Assembly (NCBI RefSeq): GCF_007989625.1
Contig: NZ_BJUK01000019.1
Span: 1 to 64,000 of the forward strand
Reading direction: 5' to 3'
DNA: 64,000 nt
DNA from: Bisbaumannia pacifica
GTDB taxonomy: Bacteria; Pseudomonadota; Gammaproteobacteria; Pseudomonadales; Halomonadaceae
Below, piece after piece: positions 17,477 to 24,736 of this stretch; position 1 is the first letter of the stretch, and the number at the start of each line of letters is the position of its first letter. The translations under genes and the position numbers were made by a program. A model generated the notes under the pieces. It saw only the letters and a list, made by a program, of their open reading frames with translations. It was not told the DNA's origin and did no database searches.

Positions 17477-19605
17477 GCCAATGCCTGTCGCGACGCGCGT
17501 CCTGCGCGGGAACTCCAGGCCAGGATACCCAGGAAGAGCGCCAGGCCCAAGAGGTCGAGCACGAGCTCACCATGGGGCCAGAGCATCAGGGCACCGATGG
17601 GGAACATGGCCAGGCGCAGCCACCAGGACAGCTCGCTCTCCAGGTACCCCTCGAGGCCGGCGATAATGGCGTAGATGCCGAACAGCGCGAAGGCGAAGAC
17701 GCTGAGCATCTCCAGCGGCGAGCCGGTGATCAGCGGCGACCAGACGAACAGCAACGGCACGATATACAGCCCCTTGGCGATCTTCCAGGCGGTGAAGCCG
17801 GTGCGCATCTGCGGCGTCTGGGCGATGGCCGCCGCGGCGAAGGCGGTGAGGCAGACCGGCGGCGTGACGTTGGAGTCCTGGGAGAGCCAGAAGATCACCA
17901 TATGCGCCGCCACCAGCAGCATGGTCAGGGTATGCGGCGACAGGGCCTGCTCATAGAGCTGGCCGCGGAAGTCGTCCGGCACCAGGGCCAGCAGCTCCCG
18001 GGCCGCGGCGGCATCCATGGGCGCATTCAGGGCCTCCAGGTGCTCCGGGGCGGCGAGCATGAAGATCGCCCTGGCCTGCTCCGGCAGGTCGCCGGCCATG
18101 ATCAGTTCCACCAACTGGCCGTGGGCCATCAGGTTATAAAGCGCCGGCGCCGAGAGGGTGCCGAGGACGATATAGGCGGCGGTCACCGGCAGGCCCATGC
18201 CCAGCACCAGGGAGGCGACGGCGATCAGCACGATGGTGATCAAGAGGCTGCCGCCGGCCCAGTCGGTGATCATCAGCGAGAAGGTATTGCCGATGCCGGT
18301 GGTGGAGACTACGTTGACGATCAGCCCCACGGTGAGCAGCAGGATCGCCGTGGTCACCATATTGCGGCTGCCTAGCGCCAGGGCCTCGAGGATCGCCCTG
18401 GGGGTCATCGGGGACGTCGACAGCCAGGAGGCCACCACCACCGAGAGGATGGCGATCCCCGCCGCATAGGTGGGGGTGAAGCCATAGATCAAGGAGGCCA
18501 CCAGCACCACCAGGGGCAGCAGGAAATGCCAGCCGCCCTTGAGCACCTCGAGCAGGCGCGGCGCCTCTTCCACTTCCACCTCCTCGGTATGGCTGCGCTT
18601 GGCCTCGATGCGCACGAACATCGCCACCGAGAGGAAGTAGAGCAGCGCCGGCAGGGCCGCCACGCCGATAATGGTCAGGTAGGAGACCTGGGTATAGGAG
18701 GCCATGATAAAGGCCCCGGCGCCCATCACCGGCGGCATCAGCTGCCCGCCGGTGGAGGCCGCCGCCTCGACGCCGGCGGCGAAACGCGCCGGGAAGCCGG
18801 CCTTGCGCATCAGCGGGATGGTGATCACCCCGGTGGAGACGGTGTTGGCCACGCTGGACCCGGACACCGAGCCCATCAGGCCGGAGGAGAACACCGCCAC
18901 GAAACCGGGCCCGCCGACGAAGCGCCCGGCGGCACAGCGGGCCAGCTCGATGATGAAGTCGCCGGCGCCGGAGCGTACCAGGAAGGCGCCGAAGAGGATA
19001 AACATAAACACATAGGACCAGGAGATGCGGGCGATGGAGCCCAGCATGCCCTCACCGCCCATGTAGCTGCGGTAGAGCACCGTCTCCCAGTTGAGACCGG
19101 GGAAACCGAAGACGCCGCTCACGTGGCGTCCCCACCAGGCCACATAGGTCAGCGCCACCAGGCACAGCACCGGGATAAACCAGCCGGTGGTGCGCCGGGC
19201 GAACTCCAGCACCAACGCCAGGGCGAGGATCGAGACCACCCAATCGGCGGTGGAGAAGCGCACCCCGCGGGCGTAGAGGGCGTCCTCGAAGCCGATCAGG
19301 TAGAAGGCGCAGCCGAGGGCGGCCAGGCCGAGCAGCACATCCACCGCCAGCACCAGCCGCTGACCGGTGGCGGAACGCGCCTTGAGCATGGGCACCGAGA
19401 GCGCACAGAGCAGGCCGAACATGCCGAAGTGCAGGGCGCTGGTCCACACCTCGGAGAGGGTACCCAGGGTATTGAAGTAGAGATGCGACAGGGAGACAAC
19501 GATGGTCAGGGCGAAGAGCCCTCGACCGAGCCAGGAATGCGCGAGGCGCTCGGGGGCCTCGCCGACGTCTTCGTCGCGTACCTCGGGGGCAGGCGTAGTA
19601 TTCAT
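17473..19605 (-). CDS. TRAP transporter fused permease (4TM-12TM)
   Basis: This 710-residue protein joins the small (DctQ-like) and large (DctM-like) TRAP permease subunits, the arrangement usual for TAXI-type systems. The N-terminal part (to about residue 220) has the small-subunit helices; the large subunit carries GFVAVFSSGLMGSVSGSSVA and GMGLPVTAAYIVLGT, both hallmark motifs. It uses the Na+ gradient to import an organic anion delivered by the periplasmic receptor. The ATG at 19605 (MNTTPAPEVRDED) begins an acidic cytosolic N-terminus. The receptor gene lies 280 bp upstream on the same strand and TauE overlaps its end. Confidence 0.92.
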   Translation of the reverse strand: MNTTPAPEVRDEDVGEAPERLAHSWLGRGLFALTIVVSLSHLYFNTLGTLSEVWTSALHFGMFGLLCALSVPMLKARSATGQRLVLAVDVLLGLAALGCAFYLIGFEDALYARGVRFSTADWVVSILALALVLEFARRTTGWFIPVLCLVALTYVAWWGRHVSGVFGFPGLNWETVLYRSYMGGEGMLGSIARISWSYVFMFILFGAFLVRSGAGDFIIELARCAAGRFVGGPGFVAVFSSGLMGSVSGSSVANTVSTGVITIPLMRKAGFPARFAAGVEAAASTGGQLMPPVMGAGAFIMASYTQVSYLTIIGVAALPALLYFLSVAMFVRIEAKRSHTEEVEVEEAPRLLEVLKGGWHFLLPLVVLVASLIYGFTPTYAAGIAILSVVVASWLSTSPMTPRAILEALALGSRNMVTTAILLLTVGLIVNVVSTTGIGNTFSLMITDWAGGSLLITIVLIAVASLVLGMGLPVTAAYIVLGTLSAPALYNLMAHGQLVELIMAGDLPEQARAIFMLAAPEHLEALNAPMDAAAARELLALVPDDFRGQLYEQALSPHTLTMLLVAAHMVIFWLSQDSNVTPPVCLTAFAAAAIAQTPQMRTGFTAWKIAKGLYIVPLLFVWSPLITGSPLEMLSVFAFALFGIYAIIAGLEGYLESELSWWLRLAMFPIGALMLWPHGELVLDLLGLALFLGILAWSSRAGRASRQALA

Positions 19606-19885
19606 GAGCAGTCTCGTGGAGCAGGCGTGGATGGGAAGGCTGGAGCAGGTCTCGCTGAGGCCGCGGCGTGGTGACATCGGCGCAGTGGCAATCGCCGAGG
19701 GGCGCTGGGGGCAGGTCGAAGCGAAGCGTCTTTTTCAGGGACGAACAAGCCGAGCGCCCAGGGATGGGTCTACAGCGTCTTCGCGGAGTGCCTGCCCCCA
19801 GAACAGCCCCGGGCCTCGAGGTACCGAGGTCACGAGCCCGTGGTCTTCAGGAATGGTTTGATGCTCCGGTGGCGATAAGAGGGCT

Positions 19886-20905
19886 TCAGCCCTCCAGCAG
19901 ATGCGCGGGGATCTCCAGCCCCTGCTCCTGGAAGTAACGGGCCGCCCCCGGATGCAGCGGCATGGGCAGGCCATCCAGGGCCTTCTCCAGGGCCATATCG
20001 CGGGTCGCCGGGTGGATATTGTTGAGGAACGGCAGGTTCTCGAACATCGCCTTGGTGATCTGGTAGACGTGCTCTTCCGGCACATCGGCATTCACCACCA
20101 GGATATTGGGCTGAGCGATGGTCTGGACCGGCGCGTCCTGCTCCGGGTAGGTGCCGGCGGCGATCTCGTAGGGACTCCACACCGGATAGGCACTATTGAT
20201 GCGTGCCAACTGCTCGCCGGTGATATCGAGAATGGTGATATCGTCGCCCATATTGGCGAAGGCGCGGGTGACCGCGGAGGCGGGGACCCCGGCGGGGATA
20301 TTCATGCCGTCGATATTGCCGTTCTGCATGGCATCGGCGCTGGGCCCATAGCCCAGGTAGGCCAGGTCCATCTGCTCCGGGTCGATCTCGAGACCGGCAA
20401 GAATCTGCCGACCGGACCCCTCGGTGCCGGAGTTGCGGGCGCCGATGGAGAAGCCGCGATCATAGAGGCGGGTCAGATCGTCGATGGTGCCCGTCTCGGT
20501 CAGCTCGCTGCGCATCACGAAGTGCTCGACGTTCTGCCATAGCATGGAGACCGAACGCACGTTCTCGTAGGCCTGGGGCACCGGGCCCTCGCCGGTCCAG
20601 GCCCAGGCCCCATAGAGGGCCTGGAGGATGCCGAACTGGGCCTGGTCGTCTTCCATCAGGCGCAGGTTCTCGGCGGAGCCGGCGGAGCTGATGGCGGAGA
20701 CGGCGATATTATGGGTCGGCTCCAGCTTGACCCGTACCAGGGTCGAGAGGGCCACGCCCACCGGGTAGAAGGTCCCGCCGGTGGTGGCGGTGCCCATGAT
20801 GTACTGACCGCCCTCGTCGCTGGCGCTGACGCCGGCGGCCCCCAGGCCCAGGGCGGCGGCGGTGGCGAGGCTAAGGGCGGACTTGAGGAACTGGCGCTTG
20901 TGCAT
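19886..20905 (-). CDS. TAXI family TRAP transporter solute receptor
   Basis: The 339-residue periplasmic binding protein has a signal peptide (MHKRQFLKSALSLATAAALG, cleaved after about residue 28). The TAXI signature begins at YIMGTATTGGTFYPVGVALS. SIGARNSGTEGSGRQILAGL is the typical ligand-binding loop. It captures the substrate, in known cases glutamate, 2-oxoglutarate or other carboxylates, and hands it to the fused permease. GGAGAG lies 7 bases before the ATG. A sigma-54 promoter at 20957-20971 places its transcription start near 20945. Confidence 0.92.
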   Translation of the reverse strand: MHKRQFLKSALSLATAAALGLGAAGVSASDEGGQYIMGTATTGGTFYPVGVALSTLVRVKLEPTHNIAVSAISSAGSAENLRLMEDDQAQFGILQALYGAWAWTGEGPVPQAYENVRSVSMLWQNVEHFVMRSELTETGTIDDLTRLYDRGFSIGARNSGTEGSGRQILAGLEIDPEQMDLAYLGYGPSADAMQNGNIDGMNIPAGVPASAVTRAFANMGDDITILDITGEQLARINSAYPVWSPYEIAAGTYPEQDAPVQTIAQPNILVVNADVPEEHVYQITKAMFENLPFLNNIHPATRDMALEKALDGLPMPLHPGAARYFQEQGLEIPAHLLEG

Positions 20906-20956
20906 GCTATCTCTCCTGTCGATGATGGCTTGTTATGGTTATGCCACTCGACTAGA

Positions 20957-20971
20957 GCGATATCCCTGCCA
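20957..20971 (-). promoter_or_regulatory. Sigma-54 promoter of the TAXI-TRAP operon
   Basis: On the minus strand TGGCAGGGATATCGC has the obligatory GG-N10-GC spacing of sigma-54 promoters and fits TGGCACG-N4-TTGC at most fixed positions. The predicted start lies about 40 nt before the receptor ATG. A DctD-type sigma-54 activator is encoded 2.4 kb away. Confidence 0.6.
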
Positions 20972-21046
20972 GCTTACCCAATAAGCTTTGGAATCAGCGC
21001 ATTAGCAACGGGGTCGCGTCGACGACTGGTCAAGGCGCCCCGGTGA

Positions 21047-21064
21047 TCGGCAAACTATTGCCGA
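21047..21064. promoter_or_regulatory. Palindrome, candidate activator site for the sigma-54 promoter
   Basis: TCGGCAA-ACTA-TTGCCGA is a perfect 7-bp inverted repeat about 110 bp upstream of the predicted sigma-54 start, a normal distance for an enhancer-binding protein. It also lies 46 bp before the HIT gene and might serve that promoter instead. Confidence 0.4.
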
Positions 21065-21109
21065 CCATGCACCCCGCCCCGGCCACTTCTTGCCACCCAG
21101 GAGCCTCCC

Positions 21110-21538
21110 ATGAGCGACCTCACCCTCGACCCGCGGCTGGAAGCCGATACCCTCCCCGTCACCGAACTGGGCCTCTGCCAGGTCCGGTTGATGAACGATG
21201 CCCGCTTCCCCTGGCTGGTGCTGGTGCCGCGGCGCCCCGGGGTCACCGAGGTCTATCAGCTGTCGAGGGAGGACCAGGCGACGCTCTGGCGCGAGGCCAC
21301 GGCCCTGGGCGAAGGGCTGATGAAGACCCTGGACGGCGACAAGCTCAACCTGGCCACCCTGGGCAATATGGTGCCCCAGTTGCACCTGCATGTGATCGTT
21401 CGCTTCGAGGAGGACGCCGCCTGGCCGGCCCCGGTATGGGGCCAGGGCCGGGCCGAGCCCTACGACGCCGATGGCCAGGCCCGGCGCCGCGACGAGATCC
21501 TGGCGATTATCGAGGGGCTCGACTTGGGGGAGGCGTAA
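21110..21538 (+). CDS. HIT domain protein
   Basis: The 142-residue protein belongs to the histidine-triad superfamily. The nucleotide-binding loop is MNDARFPWLVLVPRRPGVTE and the catalytic region is MVPQLHLHVIVR, where the first His of the triad is replaced by Gln (Q-L-H-L-H-V). This QxHxH variant is common in the proteobacterial group of small HIT hydrolases. Substrate is unknown; adenylylated or sugar-nucleotide compounds are the class norm. It stands alone, divergent from the TAXI-TRAP operon. Confidence 0.85.
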   Translation: MSDLTLDPRLEADTLPVTELGLCQVRLMNDARFPWLVLVPRRPGVTEVYQLSREDQATLWREATALGEGLMKTLDGDKLNLATLGNMVPQLHLHVIVRFEEDAAWPAPVWGQGRAEPYDADGQARRRDEILAIIEGLDLGEA

Positions 21539-21550
21539 TCAAGCGGCGGC

Positions 21551-22630
21551 CTACTGGCCGCCGAAGGGAAGACGAGGCGCCCTCGGTTCGCCGTCCTGAA
21601 CGGCCGGCGGCGCCCCCAGCAGCGGCGCCGAGGCGGGGTTCTTGACCCCGGTAACGAAGAGAGTGAGACCCAGCAAAGCGATGGCCAGGCCACCGCCCAG
21701 GGCGGCCCAGCCCAGCAGGGGGCCGGCGAGGGCGGCACGGGACTGACGGGCCAGGCACCGCCGCGCCCAGTCCCGGGCCAGGACGCTGGCCAGGGCCAGG
21801 GCCGAGACCGTCAGGGCCGTGCCCAGGGCCATCACCAGCACCGCCGCCACCCCGGCCCAGAAGAACCCCAGCAGCGATGCGGCCCCCAGCAAGAGGACGC
21901 CGCCGCTGCAGGGGCGCAGCCCGATGGCCACCACCGTGGCCAGGGCGGTGCGCCAGTCGCCGGCCTGCGCCGGGCTCAGGTGGTGGCTCCCGCCGCAACC
22001 GCAGTCGTGATCGTGATCGTGATCGTGATCGTGGTCGTGGTCGTGGTCGTGCGGATGGTCATGAGGGTGGGGCTGAAGAGGGCGCGCCTCGCCCGGCGAC
22101 GAGGCGCGCCCGGCCCTGAGGCGGCGAAGGGCCCGCCCGCAGAGCCAGAGCCCCAGCAGGGTCACCATCAGGAAGCTGGCCTGCTCCACCCAGACCACCG
22201 AGCCCATGGCCTCTCGGGTCAGCCAACCCAGGCCGTGAATCAGCACGGTGACCAGGGCGATGGCCACCAGCGCCTGCAGCAGGGAGGCGGCGCAGGAGAG
22301 CGCCAGGGCGCGCTTGAGGGCACCGCCCTGAGTCAGCAGGTAGGTGCTGAGCACCGCCTTGCCGTGCCCGGGCCCGGCGGCATGGAAGACCCCGTAACCG
22401 AAGCTGATGCCCAGCAGCCCCGTCCAGGCCGCCGCCGAGGGCGTGCCGGAGAGCTCGGTGATCGCCAGGGTCAGGGCCCGGTGCAGGTCGCGCTGCCAGG
22501 CCACCAGTTGCAGGCCGAGGCCCTGGGCCCCGCCCTGCGCCAGCCATAGCACGCCGGCCAGCAGCAATACGCCCAAGGCGGCGACGCCCCAGCCCCGGGG
22601 AGAGCGCAGGAAACCGATTACCGCCGGCAT
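21551..22630 (-). CDS. NicO/RcnA family nickel/cobalt exporter
   Basis: This 359-residue membrane protein has six to seven helices and the NicO signatures SFGYGVFHAAGPGHGKAVLS and ATVVAIGLRPCSGGVLLL. A long cytosolic loop (about residues 180-220) is made almost only of His-Asp repeats ending in DCGCGGSHH, a metal-binding region like that of RcnA. It probably exports divalent metals (Ni, Co or Zn). The DUF1007 gene lies 34 bp upstream on the same strand, a pair widely found together. No RcnR-type repressor is visible nearby. Confidence 0.88.
   Translation of the reverse strand: MPAVIGFLRSPRGWGVAALGVLLLAGVLWLAQGGAQGLGLQLVAWQRDLHRALTLAITELSGTPSAAAWTGLLGISFGYGVFHAAGPGHGKAVLSTYLLTQGGALKRALALSCAASLLQALVAIALVTVLIHGLGWLTREAMGSVVWVEQASFLMVTLLGLWLCGRALRRLRAGRASSPGEARPLQPHPHDHPHDHDHDHDHDHDHDHDCGCGGSHHLSPAQAGDWRTALATVVAIGLRPCSGGVLLLGAASLLGFFWAGVAAVLVMALGTALTVSALALASVLARDWARRCLARQSRAALAGPLLGWAALGGGLAIALLGLTLFVTGVKNPASAPLLGAPPAVQDGEPRAPRLPFGGQ
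22005..22052. repeat. Hexanucleotide tandem repeat in the exporter's His-Asp loop
   Basis: About eight units of TCGTGA/TCGTGG encode alternating His-Asp pairs on the minus strand. Each unit adds two residues, so copy-number changes stay in frame and would only alter the length of the metal-binding loop. Confidence 0.85.
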
Positions 22631-22664
22631 AAGTGATCTCCGCGGCGCTCATGGACGACGCCGG

Positions 22665-23333
22665 TTAGATACGACATTGCACCTCTCCCGTCTCGGCGAA
22701 GTAGCGGCCCAGGCCCTCCGGGGCCTGATCGTCGGTGTCCAGGCGCGCCGCCTCGGCCACCTGGGCCGGATCCGGGTCGGCGGCCAGGACACGGGTCTCG
22801 CAGTCGTGATCGCCGCTCACCACCAGGGCCTGCTCCCGGGGGGCTCGCTCGTCCGCCTCGTGAACCACCTCGATATAGTAGGTGGGATCATAGACCCGGT
22901 AGCGCAGGGTCGCCTCGCCCAGGGGACGAGGCTCGTCCAGGGGCAGCAGGAAGATGAACTCGACCCGGCCACCCCGCTCCATCACCGTGTATTCGCTGAC
23001 CTCGCCCAGGGCCAGGGCGTCCCCATCCAGGCTCAGCTCGGTAAAGTAGCCCTGGGGGGCCAGGGTGTCGCGAATCTCCAGGCCCAGTTGATCCAGGCGC
23101 GCCTCCATGGACTCGTCGCCCTCGGCGCGGCCCAGCTCCTCCAGCAGCACCAGGCTGTAGAAGGGGTCCATCCGCCAGCGCTGATGCAGCGCCTCGACCC
23201 GCCCCTGGTCATCGAGGATCACCCGCACGCTGAGGTCGATCCAGCCATGCGGGTGGGCCTGGGCGGCCGCGGGCAACAACACGGCGCCCAGCAGCAACAG
23301 GCCGCGCCGCATCAGGCGTCTCGGGCTGGACAT
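22665..23333 (-). CDS. DUF1007 family periplasmic protein
   Basis: The 222-residue protein has a signal peptide (RRGLLLLGAVLLPAAAQA) directly followed by HPHGWIDLSVRV, the conserved N-terminal metal-ligand-like motif of DUF1007. The family is usually next to NicO-type exporters or zinc genes and is considered a periplasmic metal-handling partner. Other conserved blocks are RWRMDPFYSLVLLEEL and YRVYDPTYYIEVVH. The ATG at 23333 is preferred; one at 23312 is also possible. A Zur-like sequence lies about 20 bases upstream. It forms an operon with the exporter. Confidence 0.85.
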   Translation of the reverse strand: MSSPRRLMRRGLLLLGAVLLPAAAQAHPHGWIDLSVRVILDDQGRVEALHQRWRMDPFYSLVLLEELGRAEGDESMEARLDQLGLEIRDTLAPQGYFTELSLDGDALALGEVSEYTVMERGGRVEFIFLLPLDEPRPLGEATLRYRVYDPTYYIEVVHEADERAPREQALVVSGDHDCETRVLAADPDPAQVAEAARLDTDDQAPEGLGRYFAETGEVQCRI

Positions 23334-23351
23334 AAGGGCCCCCCAGAAAAA

Positions 23352-23364
23352 GTGACAAGATAAC
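23352..23364 (-). promoter_or_regulatory. Possible Zur box before DUF1007/NicO
   Basis: On the minus strand GTTATCTTGTCAC agrees with GTTATANTATAAC at nine of twelve fixed positions and lies about 20 bases before the DUF1007 start. A nested GATAA-CA-TTATC palindrome (23359-23370) overlaps it. Zinc control is an inference. Confidence 0.3.
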
Positions 23365-23365
23365 A

Positions 23366-24736
23366 TTATCCCCGCTCCTCCTGCGACAGGAAGGCCTCGC
23401 GGCGCAGGCCATGGCGCTGCATCTTCTGATTGAGGGTGCGCCGGGGCAGGTCCAGGGCCTCCATCACCGCCTGGATATTGCCCCCGTGGCGGCTCAGCGC
23501 CTCGCGCAGCAGGGTCGCCTCGAAGGCCTCCATCTGCGCGGCCAGGGAGGCCGTCTCGGCGGGCGCCGCCGATGCCGACGCCTCCCAGGGCAGCGCCAGG
23601 TCGAGGATATAGCGGGTGGCCATGTTACGCAGCTCGCGCAGGTTGCCCGGCCAGGCGTGACGACTCAAGGCGGCGAGCAGCGCCGCATCCGGCTCCTTCG
23701 GCGGACGCTGATGCACCTCCGCCGCCTGGCGACAGAAATGGTAGAAGAGCCGGGGGATATCCTCGCGGCGCTCGCGCAGGGGCGGCAGCGCGAGCTCGGC
23801 GATGGCCAGGCGATAATAGAGATCCTCGCGGAACCCGCCCCGGGCCGCCAGCGCCAGCAGCTCCTCCTTGGTGGCCGCCACCACCCGCAGGTCCACGCGG
23901 ATCAGCGCATTGCTACCCAGGCGAGTGAGTTCCCCCTCCTGCAGGGCGCGCAACAGCTTGACCTGGGCCGCCAGCGGCAGGGATTCCACCTCGTCGAGGA
24001 AGAGGGTGCCGCCGCTGGCGTGCTCCAGGGTGCCGATGCGCCGCTCGATGGCCCCAGTAAAGGCGCCCTTCTCGTGGCCGAAGAGCTCCGACTCGATCAG
24101 TTCGGCGGCGATGGCACCACAGTTGAGGGCCACGAAGGGCCCCTCGGCGCCGCTCGCCTCGTGGAGGCAGCGGGCCACCACCTCCTTGCCGCTGCCGGTC
24201 TCCCCCAGCACCAGCACATTGGCCCGGGTCGGGGCCAGGTTGGCCAGTTGCCGGCGCAGCGCCACCATGGCCGGGGCCTCGCCCAGCAGCCGCGCGGCCA
24301 GGTCACCCTCGCGCAGCGCCTCGCGCAACCGCCGGTTCTCCTGAGCAAGCCGCCGGCGCTCCAGGGCCCGGCGCACGCAGGCCTCCAGGCGCTCCGGCGC
24401 GAAGGGCTTCTCGACGAAGTCCCAGGCGCCGGCGCGCATCGCCTCGACCGCCATGGGCACATCGCCATGACCGGTGATCAGCACCACCGGCGGCGGTTCC
24501 TCCAGGGCCTGGACGGCGTCGAGCAGCGCCAGGCCATTGAGGCCCGGCATCTTGACGTCGCTGACCAGCACGCCGCAGGGCTCCCCCGCCGCCAGGGCAT
24601 CGAGGGCAGCCTGGCCACGCTCGAAGGTACGCACCGCGAGCTCGGAGAGCTCCAGCCATTGACTCAGGGACGCCCGGACGTCCGGATCGTCGTCCACCAA
24701 CCAGATGGATAGCGACGCGGGGTCTCTCTCATTCAT
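23366..24736 (-). CDS. dctD: DctD-type sigma-54-dependent response regulator
   Basis: This 456-residue NtrC-family activator has a receiver domain (phospho-acceptor Asp in GVLVSDVKMPGLNG, Lys in FVEKPFAP), an AAA+ sigma-54 interaction domain (Walker A GETGSGKEV, the contact loop KGAFTGAIERR, Walker B GGTLFLDEVESLP) and a C-terminal Fis-type helix-turn-helix (GGNIQAVMEALDLPRRTLN). The ATG at 24736 overlaps the end of the sensor kinase by 8 bp. DctD proteins activate C4-dicarboxylate transport; here the target is probably a carboxylate transporter such as the TAXI-TRAP operon with its sigma-54 promoter. Symbol given at family level. Confidence 0.85.
   Translation of the reverse strand: MNERDPASLSIWLVDDDPDVRASLSQWLELSELAVRTFERGQAALDALAAGEPCGVLVSDVKMPGLNGLALLDAVQALEEPPPVVLITGHGDVPMAVEAMRAGAWDFVEKPFAPERLEACVRRALERRRLAQENRRLREALREGDLAARLLGEAPAMVALRRQLANLAPTRANVLVLGETGSGKEVVARCLHEASGAEGPFVALNCGAIAAELIESELFGHEKGAFTGAIERRIGTLEHASGGTLFLDEVESLPLAAQVKLLRALQEGELTRLGSNALIRVDLRVVAATKEELLALAARGGFREDLYYRLAIAELALPPLRERREDIPRLFYHFCRQAAEVHQRPPKEPDAALLAALSRHAWPGNLRELRNMATRYILDLALPWEASASAAPAETASLAAQMEAFEATLLREALSRHGGNIQAVMEALDLPRRTLNQKMQRHGLRREAFLSQEERG

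Noticed and set aside
19606..19885. Possible gene in the 280-bp gap between the TAXI receptor and TRAP permease
   Set aside because: No frame with a ribosome binding site or recognisable protein was found. Only imperfect inverted repeats are present, which could set different expression levels for receptor and permease.
22005..22070. Tandem repeats that could suggest a CRISPR array or minisatellite locus
   Set aside because: The unit is a 6-bp codon pair inside the exporter gene, with no spacers, so it is an in-gene His-Asp repeat.
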